The position numbers and the translations under genes are program-made. A stretch of 64,000 nucleotides of DNA from Peptococcaceae bacterium (GTDB taxonomy: Bacteria > Bacillota > Peptococcia > Peptococcales > Peptococcaceae). Shown here piece by piece: positions 1 to 8,209 of this stretch. Numbering within the stretch: position 1 is the stretch's first letter; every line of letters starts with the position of its first letter. The notes under the pieces are model-generated. The model was not told the origin of the DNA. It did no database searches and worked only from the letters and a program-made list of their open reading frames with translations. The DNA lies in assembly GCA_017547685.1 (NCBI GenBank), contig JAFYPD010000027.1, positions 1 to 64,000 of the forward strand, read 5' to 3'.

Positions 1-369
1 GCCTCCTACGCCAACGCCTGGTACACACCGCAAATCAAACTGCAGCTGCTTGGCATCGGGCTGGTGTGGGTTGCATTCTTTCTGTTTGTACTGGCACCGC
101 TGCTGAACCGTAACCTGCCGCTGATTTCAACAATCGGCAAAAACACATTGCCCGTTTTCCTGCTGCACGGTTTCTTCCTGCGCTGCGCCGGAGCTGCCGG
201 CATGTTTACACAATCAGATCAGGGAAATCTGCTGCAGCTGGTATTATGCACAGTAATCATTCTGGTTGTACTGGGCAACACCATTGTTGCGAAGGTATTC
301 CCGTACATGTTCTCCGGCACACTGCTTGAGAAATTGTGGAAAAATATGCGAGAACGCTTAAAAAAATAA
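1..369 (+). CDS. Membrane acyltransferase, C-terminal fragment
   Basis: An open frame enters from the left edge (first codon at position 1) and stops at 367-369, so only about 122 C-terminal residues are present. They are strongly hydrophobic and form three or four membrane segments. The stretch NTLPVFLLHGFFLR near the middle resembles the late helix of acyltransferase-3 (OafA/YfiQ-type) proteins, which O-acylate cell-surface glycans using acyl groups moved across the membrane. The tail is short and basic (KNMRERLKK), as expected for a cytoplasmic end. Family assignment rests on this fragment only; another multi-pass membrane protein is possible. The large hairpin element at 401-566 lies 32 bases downstream and ends in a T-run on this strand, so it may terminate this transcript. 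Confidence 0.55.
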   Translation, partial: ASYANAWYTPQIKLQLLGIGLVWVAFFLFVLAPLLNRNLPLISTIGKNTLPVFLLHGFFLRCAGAAGMFTQSDQGNLLQLVLCTVIILVVLGNTIVAKVFPYMFSGTLLEKLWKNMRERLKK

Positions 370-400
370 AATGCATATTCTGTACCCCTGTATTTCTGAT

Positions 401-566
401 AAAGCAGCAACCGCATTATTTGCTCGACAGCTTTCCCTCAGTTCCTCGGACATTATCTCGATTGTTCCCCTTTGCCAGACTTCGTCTGTTACGGCAGGAA
501 CAATCTTCACCGATGTCCGCCTCAATTCGGAAGGCGCCGCTCGCAATATAATGTGGCTGCTGCTTT
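401..566 (-). repeat. Structured dispersed element, copy A
   Basis: This is the first of three related elements (others at 12461-12632 and 45238-45396); the core reads on the minus strand. The outer arms 401-419 and 548-566 are complementary at 17 of 19 positions. Inside are the blocks GGCGCCTTCCGAATTGA (minus strand, about 523-539) and CTGAGGGAAAG (minus strand, about 431-441). Between them is a hairpin of four nested stems: 447-453 with 513-519, 460-468 with 497-505, 473-476 with 493-496, and 476-480 with 484-488 around a 3-base loop. The core blocks match copy B closely while the stems do not. A TTTTT run follows on the plus strand, so it could also terminate the acyltransferase transcript. 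Bases 567-667 hold nothing else I recognise. Confidence 0.75.
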
Positions 567-667
567 TTATTATAAGGAGTTGTTAAATAAAAGTATGCCG
601 TAAAAGAAAAAATGCAATTTTATAAATAATGTCGTTCGAAAAAGTTTCTATTTTTGAAAAAAGTTCC

Positions 668-696
668 TTGAAAAAGTTGCTCTCTCTGCATATACT
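668..696 (+). promoter_or_regulatory. Sigma-A type promoter for the DUF4143 ATPase
   Basis: TTGAAA (668-673), a 17-base spacer, and TATACT (691-696). The start codon follows at 718 with GAGGTG as ribosome binding site, giving a very short leader. Confidence 0.65.
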
Positions 697-717
697 ATAT
701 GTACGAGGTGAATTCCC

Positions 718-2037
718 ATGCTAAAACGGAAAATCGAACAAAAATTAATCAATTGGAAAAACGCGCCGGAACATAAACCGTTACTTATAAAAGGCTGCAG
801 ACAGTGCGGCAAAACATTTTCTGTACTTGATTTTGCAAATAAGAATTATAAAAATGTAGTGTACCTGAATTTTTTTGAAAATCCGGATTATGCCTCGGTA
901 TTTGCTGGATCGCTAGAGATAGATAATATTATCATGATGCTGTCTGCTTTGTTAGGAAAAGAGGCATCTTTTGAAGCCGGTGAAACAGTTTTAATTCTGG
1001 ATGAAATTCAAGAATGTCCTGAGGCTAGAACAGCGCTCAAGTTTTTTAAAACAGACGGTCGATTTGATGTGATTGGTACTGGTTCTTTATTGGGCGTAAA
1101 CGGATACGGAAAAGAGCCGAGATCAATTCCGGTAGGATCAGAAACGGTTATTGACATGTATCCACTGGATTTTGAAGAATTTTTATGGGCAAATGGAATC
1201 GAGGATTCCGTAATTGAAACATTGAAACAGTGTTTGCAAAATGAAACAGCAGTACCGGATGCATTGCATAAACGTATGAAACAACTGCTACTGCAATATA
1301 CAGTTGTTGGCGGTATGCCAGAAGTTGTACAGACATTTATAAACACAAAACAGATGAATGAAGTTTTACAGCTGCAGCGCGACATTATACGCTCTTATGA
1401 AGATGATATGGTAAAATATGCAGAGAAAAGTGATAAATCAAGAATTAAAGAATGCTTTCAGTCTATCCCGAAACAATTAAGCAAAGAAAATAAAAAATTC
1501 CAGTATTCTGTGATAAAAAAAGGATCTACTGCTGCAAAATATCTAGGCAGTTTGCAATGGATTGAAGATGCGGGAATTATTTCTCGATGCTACAATCTTT
1601 CTATTACGGAATTGCCCTTGGCCGGAAATGCAGAGGACGATGTATTTAAAGTATATATGCGAGATTGCGGTCTTTTTATCAGTATGCTGGAAGACGGCAC
1701 TCAATATGATATCCTTCAAGGGAATCTGCAAGGCTATAAAGGTGCCATATTTGAAAATTTGATAGCTGATATCTTTGTTAAAATGGGACGAAAACTGTAT
1801 TATTTCCACAAAGATTCCGGTTTAGAGGTAGATTTTGTAATTCGTTATAAAGGGGAATGTACACTAGTGGAAGTAAAAGCAGCTACTGGCAACACCAAGA
1901 GTACAAAAACTATTCTGTTGCATCCGGAACGTTACCATGTCTACAATGCTATAAAATTAGGCGACTATAATATAGGCAGAATGGAACAGGTTCTTACCCT
2001 GCCGTTATATATGGCTTTCCTGCTTCGAGAACTGTAA
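718..2037 (+). CDS. AAA-family ATPase with DUF4143 C-terminal domain
   Basis: 439 residues. The N-terminal half is a P-loop ATPase: Walker A GCRQCGKT at 26-33 and Walker B LILDE at 92-96, followed by an EIQ motif and a sensor-like GTGSLLG. The C-terminal part has the DUF4143 layout, ending in a nuclease-like fold with DSGLEVDFVI and a VEVKA motif near 368-386, the D...E-x-K arrangement of restriction-endonuclease-like domains. Such proteins are common, often horizontally moved, and have no settled function; defence or toxin-like roles have been proposed for relatives. The gene is clearly more AT-rich than its neighbours (many AAA, ATT and TAT codons), has its own promoter and terminator, and sits next to a dispersed repeat. 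All of this fits recent acquisition. Confidence 0.85.
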   Translation: MLKRKIEQKLINWKNAPEHKPLLIKGCRQCGKTFSVLDFANKNYKNVVYLNFFENPDYASVFAGSLEIDNIIMMLSALLGKEASFEAGETVLILDEIQECPEARTALKFFKTDGRFDVIGTGSLLGVNGYGKEPRSIPVGSETVIDMYPLDFEEFLWANGIEDSVIETLKQCLQNETAVPDALHKRMKQLLLQYTVVGGMPEVVQTFINTKQMNEVLQLQRDIIRSYEDDMVKYAEKSDKSRIKECFQSIPKQLSKENKKFQYSVIKKGSTAAKYLGSLQWIEDAGIISRCYNLSITELPLAGNAEDDVFKVYMRDCGLFISMLEDGTQYDILQGNLQGYKGAIFENLIADIFVKMGRKLYYFHKDSGLEVDFVIRYKGECTLVEVKAATGNTKSTKTILLHPERYHVYNAIKLGDYNIGRMEQVLTLPLYMAFLLREL

Positions 2038-2064
2038 CACCTCTAAATGAAAATAACAGCAATG

Positions 2065-2116
2065 AAAAACTCGTTTTCCGGCTTTTAAAGAGCCCGGTTA
2101 AACGAGTTTTTTGTAC
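2065..2116 (+). terminator. Intrinsic terminator after the DUF4143 ATPase
   Basis: The stem AAAACTCGTTT pairs with AAACGAGTTTT, with an inner CCGG/CCGG stem, and ends in a T-run. No further gene is seen in 2117-2271. Confidence 0.75.
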
Positions 2117-2271
2117 AAAAAATTATTCTGCTTTTACGGCAATCTGCACCTTACTGTAATCCTATCTCACCTCATCGAGAATCCTGATGGTCAATATGCG
2201 CAACAGAGTTTCTTTATCATAGTGAGTTTAATAACAGATACATTCAGACAAGTTTCACATTTTTGATTCCT

Positions 2272-2301
2272 GCATAAACCCAAACTCCAAAGGCAATAAC
2301 T
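2272..2301 (+). promoter_or_regulatory. Probable sigma-F promoter of sigG
   Basis: GCATA (2272-2276) is followed after exactly 15 bases by GGCAATAACT (2292-2301). This fits the forespore sigma-F consensus (GYWTA, about 15-16 bases, GGNRANAWTW) with one mismatch in the -10. The predicted start is about 20 bases upstream of the ribosome binding site of sigG. Sigma-F control of sigG is established in Bacillus, which supports the reading. Confidence 0.55.
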
Positions 2302-2338
2302 AATCTCATCACAGTAATTGCTATCGGAGGGAATGGAC

Positions 2339-3115
2339 ATGGCTTATTTATGCAAGGTTGAAATCTGTGGTGTTGACACATCCAAATTACCCGTTCTGAA
2401 AAATGACAAAATGACTGCATTATTCCGTCAGTACCAGGCCGGTGACGAACAGGCCCGGGAAGAACTCATACACAGCAATCTGCGGCTGGTGCTGAGTGTG
2501 CTGCAGCGCTTCTCCAACCGCAACGAGAACGCCGATGACTTATTTCAGGTAGGCTGCATCGGGCTGATGAAAGCCATCGATAATTTCGATTTAGGGCAAA
2601 ACGTAAAATTCTCCACTTATGCAGTACCGATGATTATCGGCGAAATCCGCCGCTATATTCGAGACAATAACCCTATCCGCGTCAGCCGTTCCCTGCGGGA
2701 TATCGCCTACAAGGCACTGCAGATGCGGGAACAGCTCACCGCACAGCACGGCCAGGAGCCAACCATCGAACAGATTGCCAAAGCACTAGAAATTAACCCG
2801 GAAGAGGTAACCGCTGCGCTGGATGCTATCCAGGACCCGGTGTCACTGTATGACCCCATCTACAATGACGGCGGCGACCCCATTTATATTATGGATCAGA
2901 TTTGCGATACCAGAAACACCGACTTCCAGTGGCTGGAGAACATCGCCATCAAACAGGCACTGGACAAACTGACACCGCGGGAGCAGATGATTATTGATAT
3001 GCGGTTCTTTCAGGGCAAAACCCAGATGGAAGTGGCCGATGAAATATCCATCTCCCAGGCACAGGTCAGCCGGCTGGAAAAAGGTGCTCTGCAGACCATG
3101 CGAAAATATGTATAA
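2339..3115 (+). CDS. sigG: RNA polymerase sporulation sigma factor SigG
   Basis: 258 residues. SigG directs late forespore transcription after engulfment. The N-terminal motif VEICGVDTSKLPVLKN is diagnostic of SigG rather than SigF. Region 2 (about 30-105) includes the core-binding stretch NADDLFQVGCIGLMKAI, region 3 follows, and region 4 (about 205-255) carries the helix-turn-helix QMEVADEISISQAQVSRLEK. The start was placed at ATG 2339 because GGAGG (2326-2330) lies 8 bases upstream; upstream TTG (2318) and ATG (2333) codons are badly spaced. The length equals that of known SigG proteins. In Bacillus sigG follows sigE; here it stands alone, about 47 kb from sigE in the window. Confidence 0.96.
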   Translation: MAYLCKVEICGVDTSKLPVLKNDKMTALFRQYQAGDEQAREELIHSNLRLVLSVLQRFSNRNENADDLFQVGCIGLMKAIDNFDLGQNVKFSTYAVPMIIGEIRRYIRDNNPIRVSRSLRDIAYKALQMREQLTAQHGQEPTIEQIAKALEINPEEVTAALDAIQDPVSLYDPIYNDGGDPIYIMDQICDTRNTDFQWLENIAIKQALDKLTPREQMIIDMRFFQGKTQMEVADEISISQAQVSRLEKGALQTMRKYV

Positions 3116-3209
3116 CGCAAAAAGAGGACGTAAGAAAACCAGCATCCCTGTCATTAGATGATTGATTCTATCTGTCCGGGAGCGATTTACTCTTCGTCCT
3201 CTTTTTGCG
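3116..3209. terminator. Perfect 15-bp inverted repeat between convergent genes
   Basis: CGCAAAAAGAGGACG at 3116-3130, directly after the sigG stop, is the exact reverse complement of 3195-3209, inside the last codons of the ECF gene. The arms carry A/T runs that would act as U-tracts on either transcript, but the 64-base loop is unusually long. It may be a bidirectional terminator or a contact point between the two convergent mRNAs. Confidence 0.45.
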
Positions 3210-5643
3210 GCTGCGTCTGCATTTCCACCAGTCCGTATTTTGTTTTTACGCGGGCCAGCTTCTCCAGCATCGGTTCGGCTGCAATCCACAGAAAAAAGGC
3301 AGTGGCAGCCGCATGCACACAATCCATAGGGAAGCCGGAGATATAATAGGCCAGCATTAATTTCAAATCCACCGTATGAGTCCACATCAGTGCTGAGGCC
3401 GGATTCATAATACCGCCGTAGATAAACAATGCTGCCGCCGCACCGAACATGGCCAGCATGCGTTTATCGCGCCCCGGCATGCGTTTATGAAACAGTATGC
3501 CGGCAAAAAAGCCGATAATGCCCATGGCAAACATCTGCCACGGTGTCCACGGCCCCTGCGAAAACAGCATATTTGATACCAGCATGGTCATAGCGCCAAC
3601 CAGAAAGCCAGTCTCGCCGCCGAACGCCACACCGGCAATGATGGTTAACGCTGTCACCGGCTTAAACTCCGGCAGCATAAAAAACATCGCCCGCCCTGCC
3701 ACGCCGATGGCACACAGCACCGCCACAACAACCAGCTCTCTGGCCTGCGGCTTGCGGCTCTCAAAAACAAGAAAAAACGGCAGCATGCATTCCAGCAGTA
3801 TCAGCAGCGAAATCACATAATAGTTTCGACCCGCCAGATAAGTTTCGCCTGCATATAAGGTCAACGGGATCAGCAGCAGGATTAGCACCGCTGCCATCAG
3901 TGTCCGCCCGGGCAAAGGCCGTGTCTCTACACGTTCCGCTATAAACTGTGCTGTTTCATTAGAACATTCCGGCCATTCCGCTTCCAGCATCGCATCATCA
4001 GGCAATACTGTTTTTTCTGCTGACGCACCGCCGCAGGCAGTAATGATATCGCCCACAGTAACAGCCTCCGGGATCACATCCCGCCCAATCCGGTTTGCTG
4101 CGGCAGTATAAAAGCTGTTGCCTGAAAAAAAGGCGCGCGGCGCAGCTTCCGCTACAATACCGCCATCAAAAAACAGCGCACAGCGATGGGCATACTCGGC
4201 GCAGAATTCGATATCGTGGCTGACCATCACAATGGTAACACCATCGCGCAGCAGACGCTGCAGAATCATCGCCAGTTCCTGTTTAAACGCGGCATCCAGA
4301 CTCTTCGTCGGTTCATCCAGCAGCAGAATCTGCGGGCGCAGCAGCAGCAGCTTTGCCAACGCGCAGCGCTGCTGTTGGCCGCCGGATAAATCATAGGGAT
4401 GACGATGCAAAAACGGTTCCAGATGGCACAGCCGTATCACTCTGGACAGCCGCTCCTCTTTTCTGGTATCGGATATTTTCCAGTCTGCAAACAGCTCCTT
4501 TAAATCTTCCAGAACTGTTTTTTTGAAAAACAGTGTCTGTGGATTCTGCGGCAGCATTGCAATAGTTCCAGCTGCCTTCACCATTCCCCGCTGCGGATGG
4601 ATCAGCCCCGCCAGCAATTTCAGGCTGGTGGTCTTTCCCGTTCCGTTGCCTCCCAGCAGCGCTACAAATTCCCCCTGCTGCACGGTGAGCGAAAATCCTT
4701 TCACCACATCAGGCAGATTCTGCTCATACCGAAACCACACATCCTGAATGGATAACACACTGTCACCCGGATATTCATGCACCCGTTCTTCCGGCAGCGG
4801 CTGCATGGCATGCTGCGCCGCATACTGATTCAGCCACTGTCGTCCGTCCCGCACCGTAACCGGACAGGAGGCATCATCAGCAACTGCGGCCCACACACGC
4901 ATAGCGGCCGGCATGGCCAGAAACATGCGGTGCCCCATCGTTTGCAGCTTTTCTCCCACCTGCTGCGGTGTTCCGCTGCATAATAACCGGCCATGTTCTA
5001 TCACAATCACATCGGTTGCCAGCGCAAATGCTTCCTCCAGCCGGTGTTCCGTTAAAACAATGGTTGTTCCCAGTTCCCGATTAATTTTTCCCAGTACCGA
5101 TAAAAATTCTGACGCCGCAATCGGGTCCAGCTGGCTGGTCGGCTCATCCAGAATCAGCACATCCGGCTGCATCACCATCACCGATGCCAGATTCAGCAGC
5201 TGTTTCTGCCCGCCGGAAAGCGCTGTCACATCTTTGTAAAACCATGTCTGTATCCCGAAAAAGCTGGCCATCTCCGCCACTCTGCGGCGAATCACCGGCG
5301 TATCGCAGCCAAGGCTCTCCAGACCAAATGCCAGCTCATGCCATACCTTATCGGTCACAATCTGATTGTCCGGTGACTGCAGCACAAAACCGATGCGCTG
5401 GCTCTGGGTACGCTGATCCATGCTGTCTAACGGCTGACCGTCAACGAAAATTGCTCCGCTGCGCCGACCATGCGGCGTCAACACCGTCTTCAGCTGCCGC
5501 AGCAGTGTGGACTTCCCGCAGCCCGACGGCCCGCAAAGCACAGCAAATGCACCGGACTGGATTGTCAGACTGATATCATCCAGTGCTTTTTCCGTCTCTC
5601 CCGGATATGTAAATGTCAGCGACTGGACTGTGATCGCATCCAC
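3187..5643 (-). CDS. ECF transporter fusion: two ATPases plus S component (CbrU-CbrT like)
   Basis: 818 residues. Energy-coupling-factor importers take up vitamins using two ATPases, a T protein and a substrate-binding S protein; here A, A and S are one chain. The first ABC domain has Walker A GPSGCGKST (about 38-46), signature LSGGQKQ and Walker B VLILDEPTSQLDP. The second has GGNGTGKTT, LSGGQQQ and ILLLDEPTKSLD. The last 260 residues hold six or so membrane helices with a conserved GPWTPWQMFAMG stretch, as in S components of the CbrT group (vitamin B12). The start chosen is GTG 5643 with GGGAGG 7 bases upstream; the longer frame to 5820 lacks conserved sequence and overlaps ecfT deeply. It overlaps ecfT by 28 bases, so translation is probably coupled. 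Substrate specificity is inferred from the riboswitch. Confidence 0.88.
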   Translation of the reverse strand: MDAITVQSLTFTYPGETEKALDDISLTIQSGAFAVLCGPSGCGKSTLLRQLKTVLTPHGRRSGAIFVDGQPLDSMDQRTQSQRIGFVLQSPDNQIVTDKVWHELAFGLESLGCDTPVIRRRVAEMASFFGIQTWFYKDVTALSGGQKQLLNLASVMVMQPDVLILDEPTSQLDPIAASEFLSVLGKINRELGTTIVLTEHRLEEAFALATDVIVIEHGRLLCSGTPQQVGEKLQTMGHRMFLAMPAAMRVWAAVADDASCPVTVRDGRQWLNQYAAQHAMQPLPEERVHEYPGDSVLSIQDVWFRYEQNLPDVVKGFSLTVQQGEFVALLGGNGTGKTTSLKLLAGLIHPQRGMVKAAGTIAMLPQNPQTLFFKKTVLEDLKELFADWKISDTRKEERLSRVIRLCHLEPFLHRHPYDLSGGQQQRCALAKLLLLRPQILLLDEPTKSLDAAFKQELAMILQRLLRDGVTIVMVSHDIEFCAEYAHRCALFFDGGIVAEAAPRAFFSGNSFYTAAANRIGRDVIPEAVTVGDIITACGGASAEKTVLPDDAMLEAEWPECSNETAQFIAERVETRPLPGRTLMAAVLILLLIPLTLYAGETYLAGRNYYVISLLILLECMLPFFLVFESRKPQARELVVVAVLCAIGVAGRAMFFMLPEFKPVTALTIIAGVAFGGETGFLVGAMTMLVSNMLFSQGPWTPWQMFAMGIIGFFAGILFHKRMPGRDKRMLAMFGAAAALFIYGGIMNPASALMWTHTVDLKLMLAYYISGFPMDCVHAAATAFFLWIAAEPMLEKLARVKTKYGLVEMQTQPQKEDEE

Positions 5644-6509
5644 AGGCGGGCCTCCCTTCGATTCAGAATCACCGGCGTCATGCATAGCGCCAGATAAATC
5701 ACCTGTACAATCATTGTCAGCGGCGTCAGCAGGCTGCCCTGCATCAGCGGATAATAGCTCCACGCCAGTGCACTGCATCGCCATCCGGCCAGAATCACGG
5801 CGGCACATCCTGCCAGCCAAAGCAAGACCAGTTTATCCCGTTTATCAAACCGGTAAATCGAGAACGCTGTCCGCCCAGGCAGACCATAGCCGCGGCTTCT
5901 CATGCTGTCCGCCGTCTCGATGGCCTGTTCCATCGCCCAGGTAACCAGAATGGATACCATCTGTACCGCGCAGCGCACACGCTGCCATACCGTACCGCTG
6001 TGCACACCGCGCCCGATACAGCTCTGCGCCTCACCAATCGCCGCCAGCTGAACCAGACATCTCGGTATAAACCGCAATATCATAGATAACACCAGAGACA
6101 GCGCCGGGATGATTCGCCCAAACAAATAAATAAACTTATCCGATGTCATCACCGCCGTATAGCAGCTGAACCACAGCATCACTGCCGCCAGCATAACCGC
6201 TGCCGCCAGACCATACAGCAGACTTTCCAGCGTCAGCGGATTACCGCCGGGCAGATAAGTCAGCATTGTGGCCCCCTTATGGTTAAACATCGGATTCAAA
6301 ACCGCCGCCATCAGCATGACAGGCAGCAGTAGCAGAACCTGCTGTTTCATCTTTTTCGCATCATTCAGCTGCATGGCATAGGCTGCGGCTGAACAAAAAG
6401 AAATCAGCAAAATAACCGGATGCCAGCAACACATGGTACACACCAGCACCAGCGAAAAATAACACAGATTCACCAGCGGATGGTAACTGGAAAAAACATC
6501 CCGGTTCAT
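5616..6509 (-). CDS. ecfT: ECF transporter transmembrane coupling protein (EcfT/CbrV like)
   Basis: 297 residues, mostly membrane helices. It links the ATPases to the S component. The two short coupling motifs of EcfT proteins are visible: EAQSCIGRG (about 170-178) and ADSMRSRGYG (about 205-214), each ending in the Ala/Ser-x-Arg-Gly type element that contacts the ATPase grooves. The ATG overlaps the end of the upstream lipoprotein gene by 4 bases. Together with the downstream A-A-S fusion it makes a complete dedicated (group I) ECF importer. Group I systems named CbrTUV have been assigned to vitamin B12 from riboswitch context, which matches the situation here. Confidence 0.9.
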   Translation of the reverse strand: MNRDVFSSYHPLVNLCYFSLVLVCTMCCWHPVILLISFCSAAAYAMQLNDAKKMKQQVLLLLPVMLMAAVLNPMFNHKGATMLTYLPGGNPLTLESLLYGLAAAVMLAAVMLWFSCYTAVMTSDKFIYLFGRIIPALSLVLSMILRFIPRCLVQLAAIGEAQSCIGRGVHSGTVWQRVRCAVQMVSILVTWAMEQAIETADSMRSRGYGLPGRTAFSIYRFDKRDKLVLLWLAGCAAVILAGWRCSALAWSYYPLMQGSLLTPLTMIVQVIYLALCMTPVILNRREARLWMRSQSSR

Positions 6510-7027
6510 ACGGTTTTTCCCCTTACGTCATCGCCCAGATTACAGGTATATACCCAGCAGATGACATCCCCTTCGGACACCGTGTAAGCAGAACACCCGT
6601 AATTAGGGAACTCGCCGTTCACACTGTACATCCAGCCGGATAGCCCGCCTGCATCAAACTCATACAGATTGGCAATGCCTTCGATATAAGCAGAATCGTA
6701 CACAGGAGTATCCGCATATTCCATATGAATATCATACGCCTGTACAGTGCGCAGCAGCACATCAAATGCGGAATCGCCCTCCTGCATCGGCACGGTTGTC
6801 TGTTCCAGAATCCAGCCGTCCTCAGGCAGCATCTGCAATACGCCGTCCGGCAGCTGCTCCGCATGTTCCAGCGCTGTACTGCAGGAAATGGAAATACTGC
6901 ACTGCAGGTCACATTCCAGCTCTGTCTGATTATTCTGGCTGCATCCGCTAAACAGAATGGATACAAAAATTAAAACAACAAGCAGGCCGGCTTTATAATC
7001 ATGTTTCTTTCTGATACGCGGTATCAT
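6506..7027 (-). CDS. DUF4430 lipoprotein, transcobalamin beta-domain like
   Basis: 173 residues. A basic start and hydrophobic stretch end in the lipobox LFSGC (Cys29), so it should be a lipid-anchored surface protein. Residues 75-165 are a DUF4430 domain, recognisable by SGWMYSVNGEFPN and the closing SEGDVICWVYT. DUF4430 (Pfam family of the transcobalamin-like C-terminal domain) is the beta domain that closes over cobalamin in animal transcobalamin and intrinsic factor. There are several cysteines in the mature part. The gene lies directly upstream of ecfT with a 4-base overlap and directly after a secreted alpha/alpha-barrel gene. The two proteins may therefore form a split two-domain binding protein delivering a corrinoid to the ECF importer. 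Ligand binding is inferred. Confidence 0.82.
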   Translation of the reverse strand: MIPRIRKKHDYKAGLLVVLIFVSILFSGCSQNNQTELECDLQCSISISCSTALEHAEQLPDGVLQMLPEDGWILEQTTVPMQEGDSAFDVLLRTVQAYDIHMEYADTPVYDSAYIEGIANLYEFDAGGLSGWMYSVNGEFPNYGCSAYTVSEGDVICWVYTCNLGDDVRGKTV

Positions 7028-7077
7028 ATCTGTCTCCCTCTCTCTACATACTTTCTCACTGTTCAGCTGATAGCCTG

Positions 7078-8124
7078 CTATTTTTGAATCTGCGCTTCTG
7101 CTGTCATTTCATATAAGCTGTTTTTCCCGGCATAAAACCGTTCTGCCGCCACCAGCGCATAAAACCCCTGCTCTGTGGCCATCGCATTGATTTCACCGCC
7201 AATCGTATGCACAAAGCCTTTGCCCTTCTGATAATAGCGCAGCAAATGGTCCACGGTGCTGTTATCATTTTTTACAAACCGTTTGTCATTTAAGTCTATA
7301 TCCAGTGCCGTGAGTGCAACGATTACCTGCGCCGTAGACTCACAACTTGTGACACCATATGCGGTAAAACCACCCTGCTTATTCTGCATGGCAGACAGCT
7401 TCTGAAGCCCTCTGTCCACCGCAGCGCTGACCTTTTTGTTATCCCGGTAAGGAGCCAGCGCCTGCAACGCCATTGCAGTCATATCCACATCCACAGTGGT
7501 TCCGTTTAAAGCCCATCCGCCGCCGGAAAGTTCTTTTCCTAAAATATAGTTTACATATAAGTTACGGGTTGCTTTTATTCTGGCCGTTTTATGTTTCGGA
7601 ACCGGATAATCGCCGCTGTCCAGAGCCAGCAGGGCAAACACAGCGCCGTTCACTCCCTGCTGTACCGCCGCTTTATAATCGCCCAGCGGAGCCAGCAGAT
7701 TATATCCATTCACACTGGCCGGATTTTTCCCCATCGCCGTTAACGCGAGAACGGTGCGGGAATATTCTGTATATTTGCGCTGATGCAGAACACCTTTCTT
7801 CTGTTTTACCAGTGTTTTCAGCGCTGTGTAATACTGATTATAATAGTTCTCTGGCACTTCCGCGTCGGAGCGGGCCAGGCCGAGAATCAGCCACTCACCG
7901 CCAATGCTGCCCGGCTTTGCCTGCGGTGTTGTCTTTAAAAGCTGCACAGTTAAATCGTCAATAGCGCTGCAGATTTTCTCATATTCTGCTGCCTCTGCCG
8001 TCGAAATCGGTTTTGTATCGCTTGCATACACCGGGGCTGATATCCCGCATAAAAATGCGATACACAAAATGAATGCTGTTATCTGTTTTATTTTCTGAAA
8101 TCGGAACATCCGGGATATCCTCAC
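7078..8124 (-). CDS. Secreted alpha/alpha-barrel protein, intrinsic-factor alpha-domain like
   Basis: 348 residues. A signal peptide ends at VYA-S (34/35). The rest is a prenyltransferase/squalene-cyclase-type helical repeat (alpha6/alpha6 barrel), seen as recurring motifs of the kind DVDMTAMALQALAPY and STAQVIVALTALDI. It lacks the DUF4430 domain of its larger paralogue immediately upstream. The paralogues share the block RF(V/I)KND, then about 20-30 residues on, E(I/M)NA(M/Y)ATEQGF. No DDxTA-like catalytic acid of cyclases is evident, so a binding rather than enzymatic role is likely. Animal intrinsic factor and transcobalamin use the same barrel as their alpha domain. The downstream DUF4430 lipoprotein could supply the missing beta domain. 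Confidence 0.8.
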   Translation of the reverse strand: MRISRMFRFQKIKQITAFILCIAFLCGISAPVYASDTKPISTAEAAEYEKICSAIDDLTVQLLKTTPQAKPGSIGGEWLILGLARSDAEVPENYYNQYYTALKTLVKQKKGVLHQRKYTEYSRTVLALTAMGKNPASVNGYNLLAPLGDYKAAVQQGVNGAVFALLALDSGDYPVPKHKTARIKATRNLYVNYILGKELSGGGWALNGTTVDVDMTAMALQALAPYRDNKKVSAAVDRGLQKLSAMQNKQGGFTAYGVTSCESTAQVIVALTALDIDLNDKRFVKNDNSTVDHLLRYYQKGKGFVHTIGGEINAMATEQGFYALVAAERFYAGKNSLYEMTAEAQIQK

Positions 8125-8209
8125 TTCCGCAAACTTTTTTATTTCATAAAGCTGTTATGTACCTGCGGGAACAAAACTGCTCCCGCAAAATTGCTTCTAA
8201 GTTTTTGTG

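Noticed and set aside
358-546. A 62-codon open frame (minus) beginning RAAPSELRR-like
   Set aside because: It is simply the dispersed element read through; the matching region of copy B encodes a different, unconserved peptide apart from the core blocks, and no ribosome binding site precedes it.
5644-5820. Upstream extension of the ECF fusion gene to 5820
   Set aside because: The extra 59 codons overlap ecfT, show no ABC-protein similarity, and a GTG with a good ribosome binding site stands at 5643.
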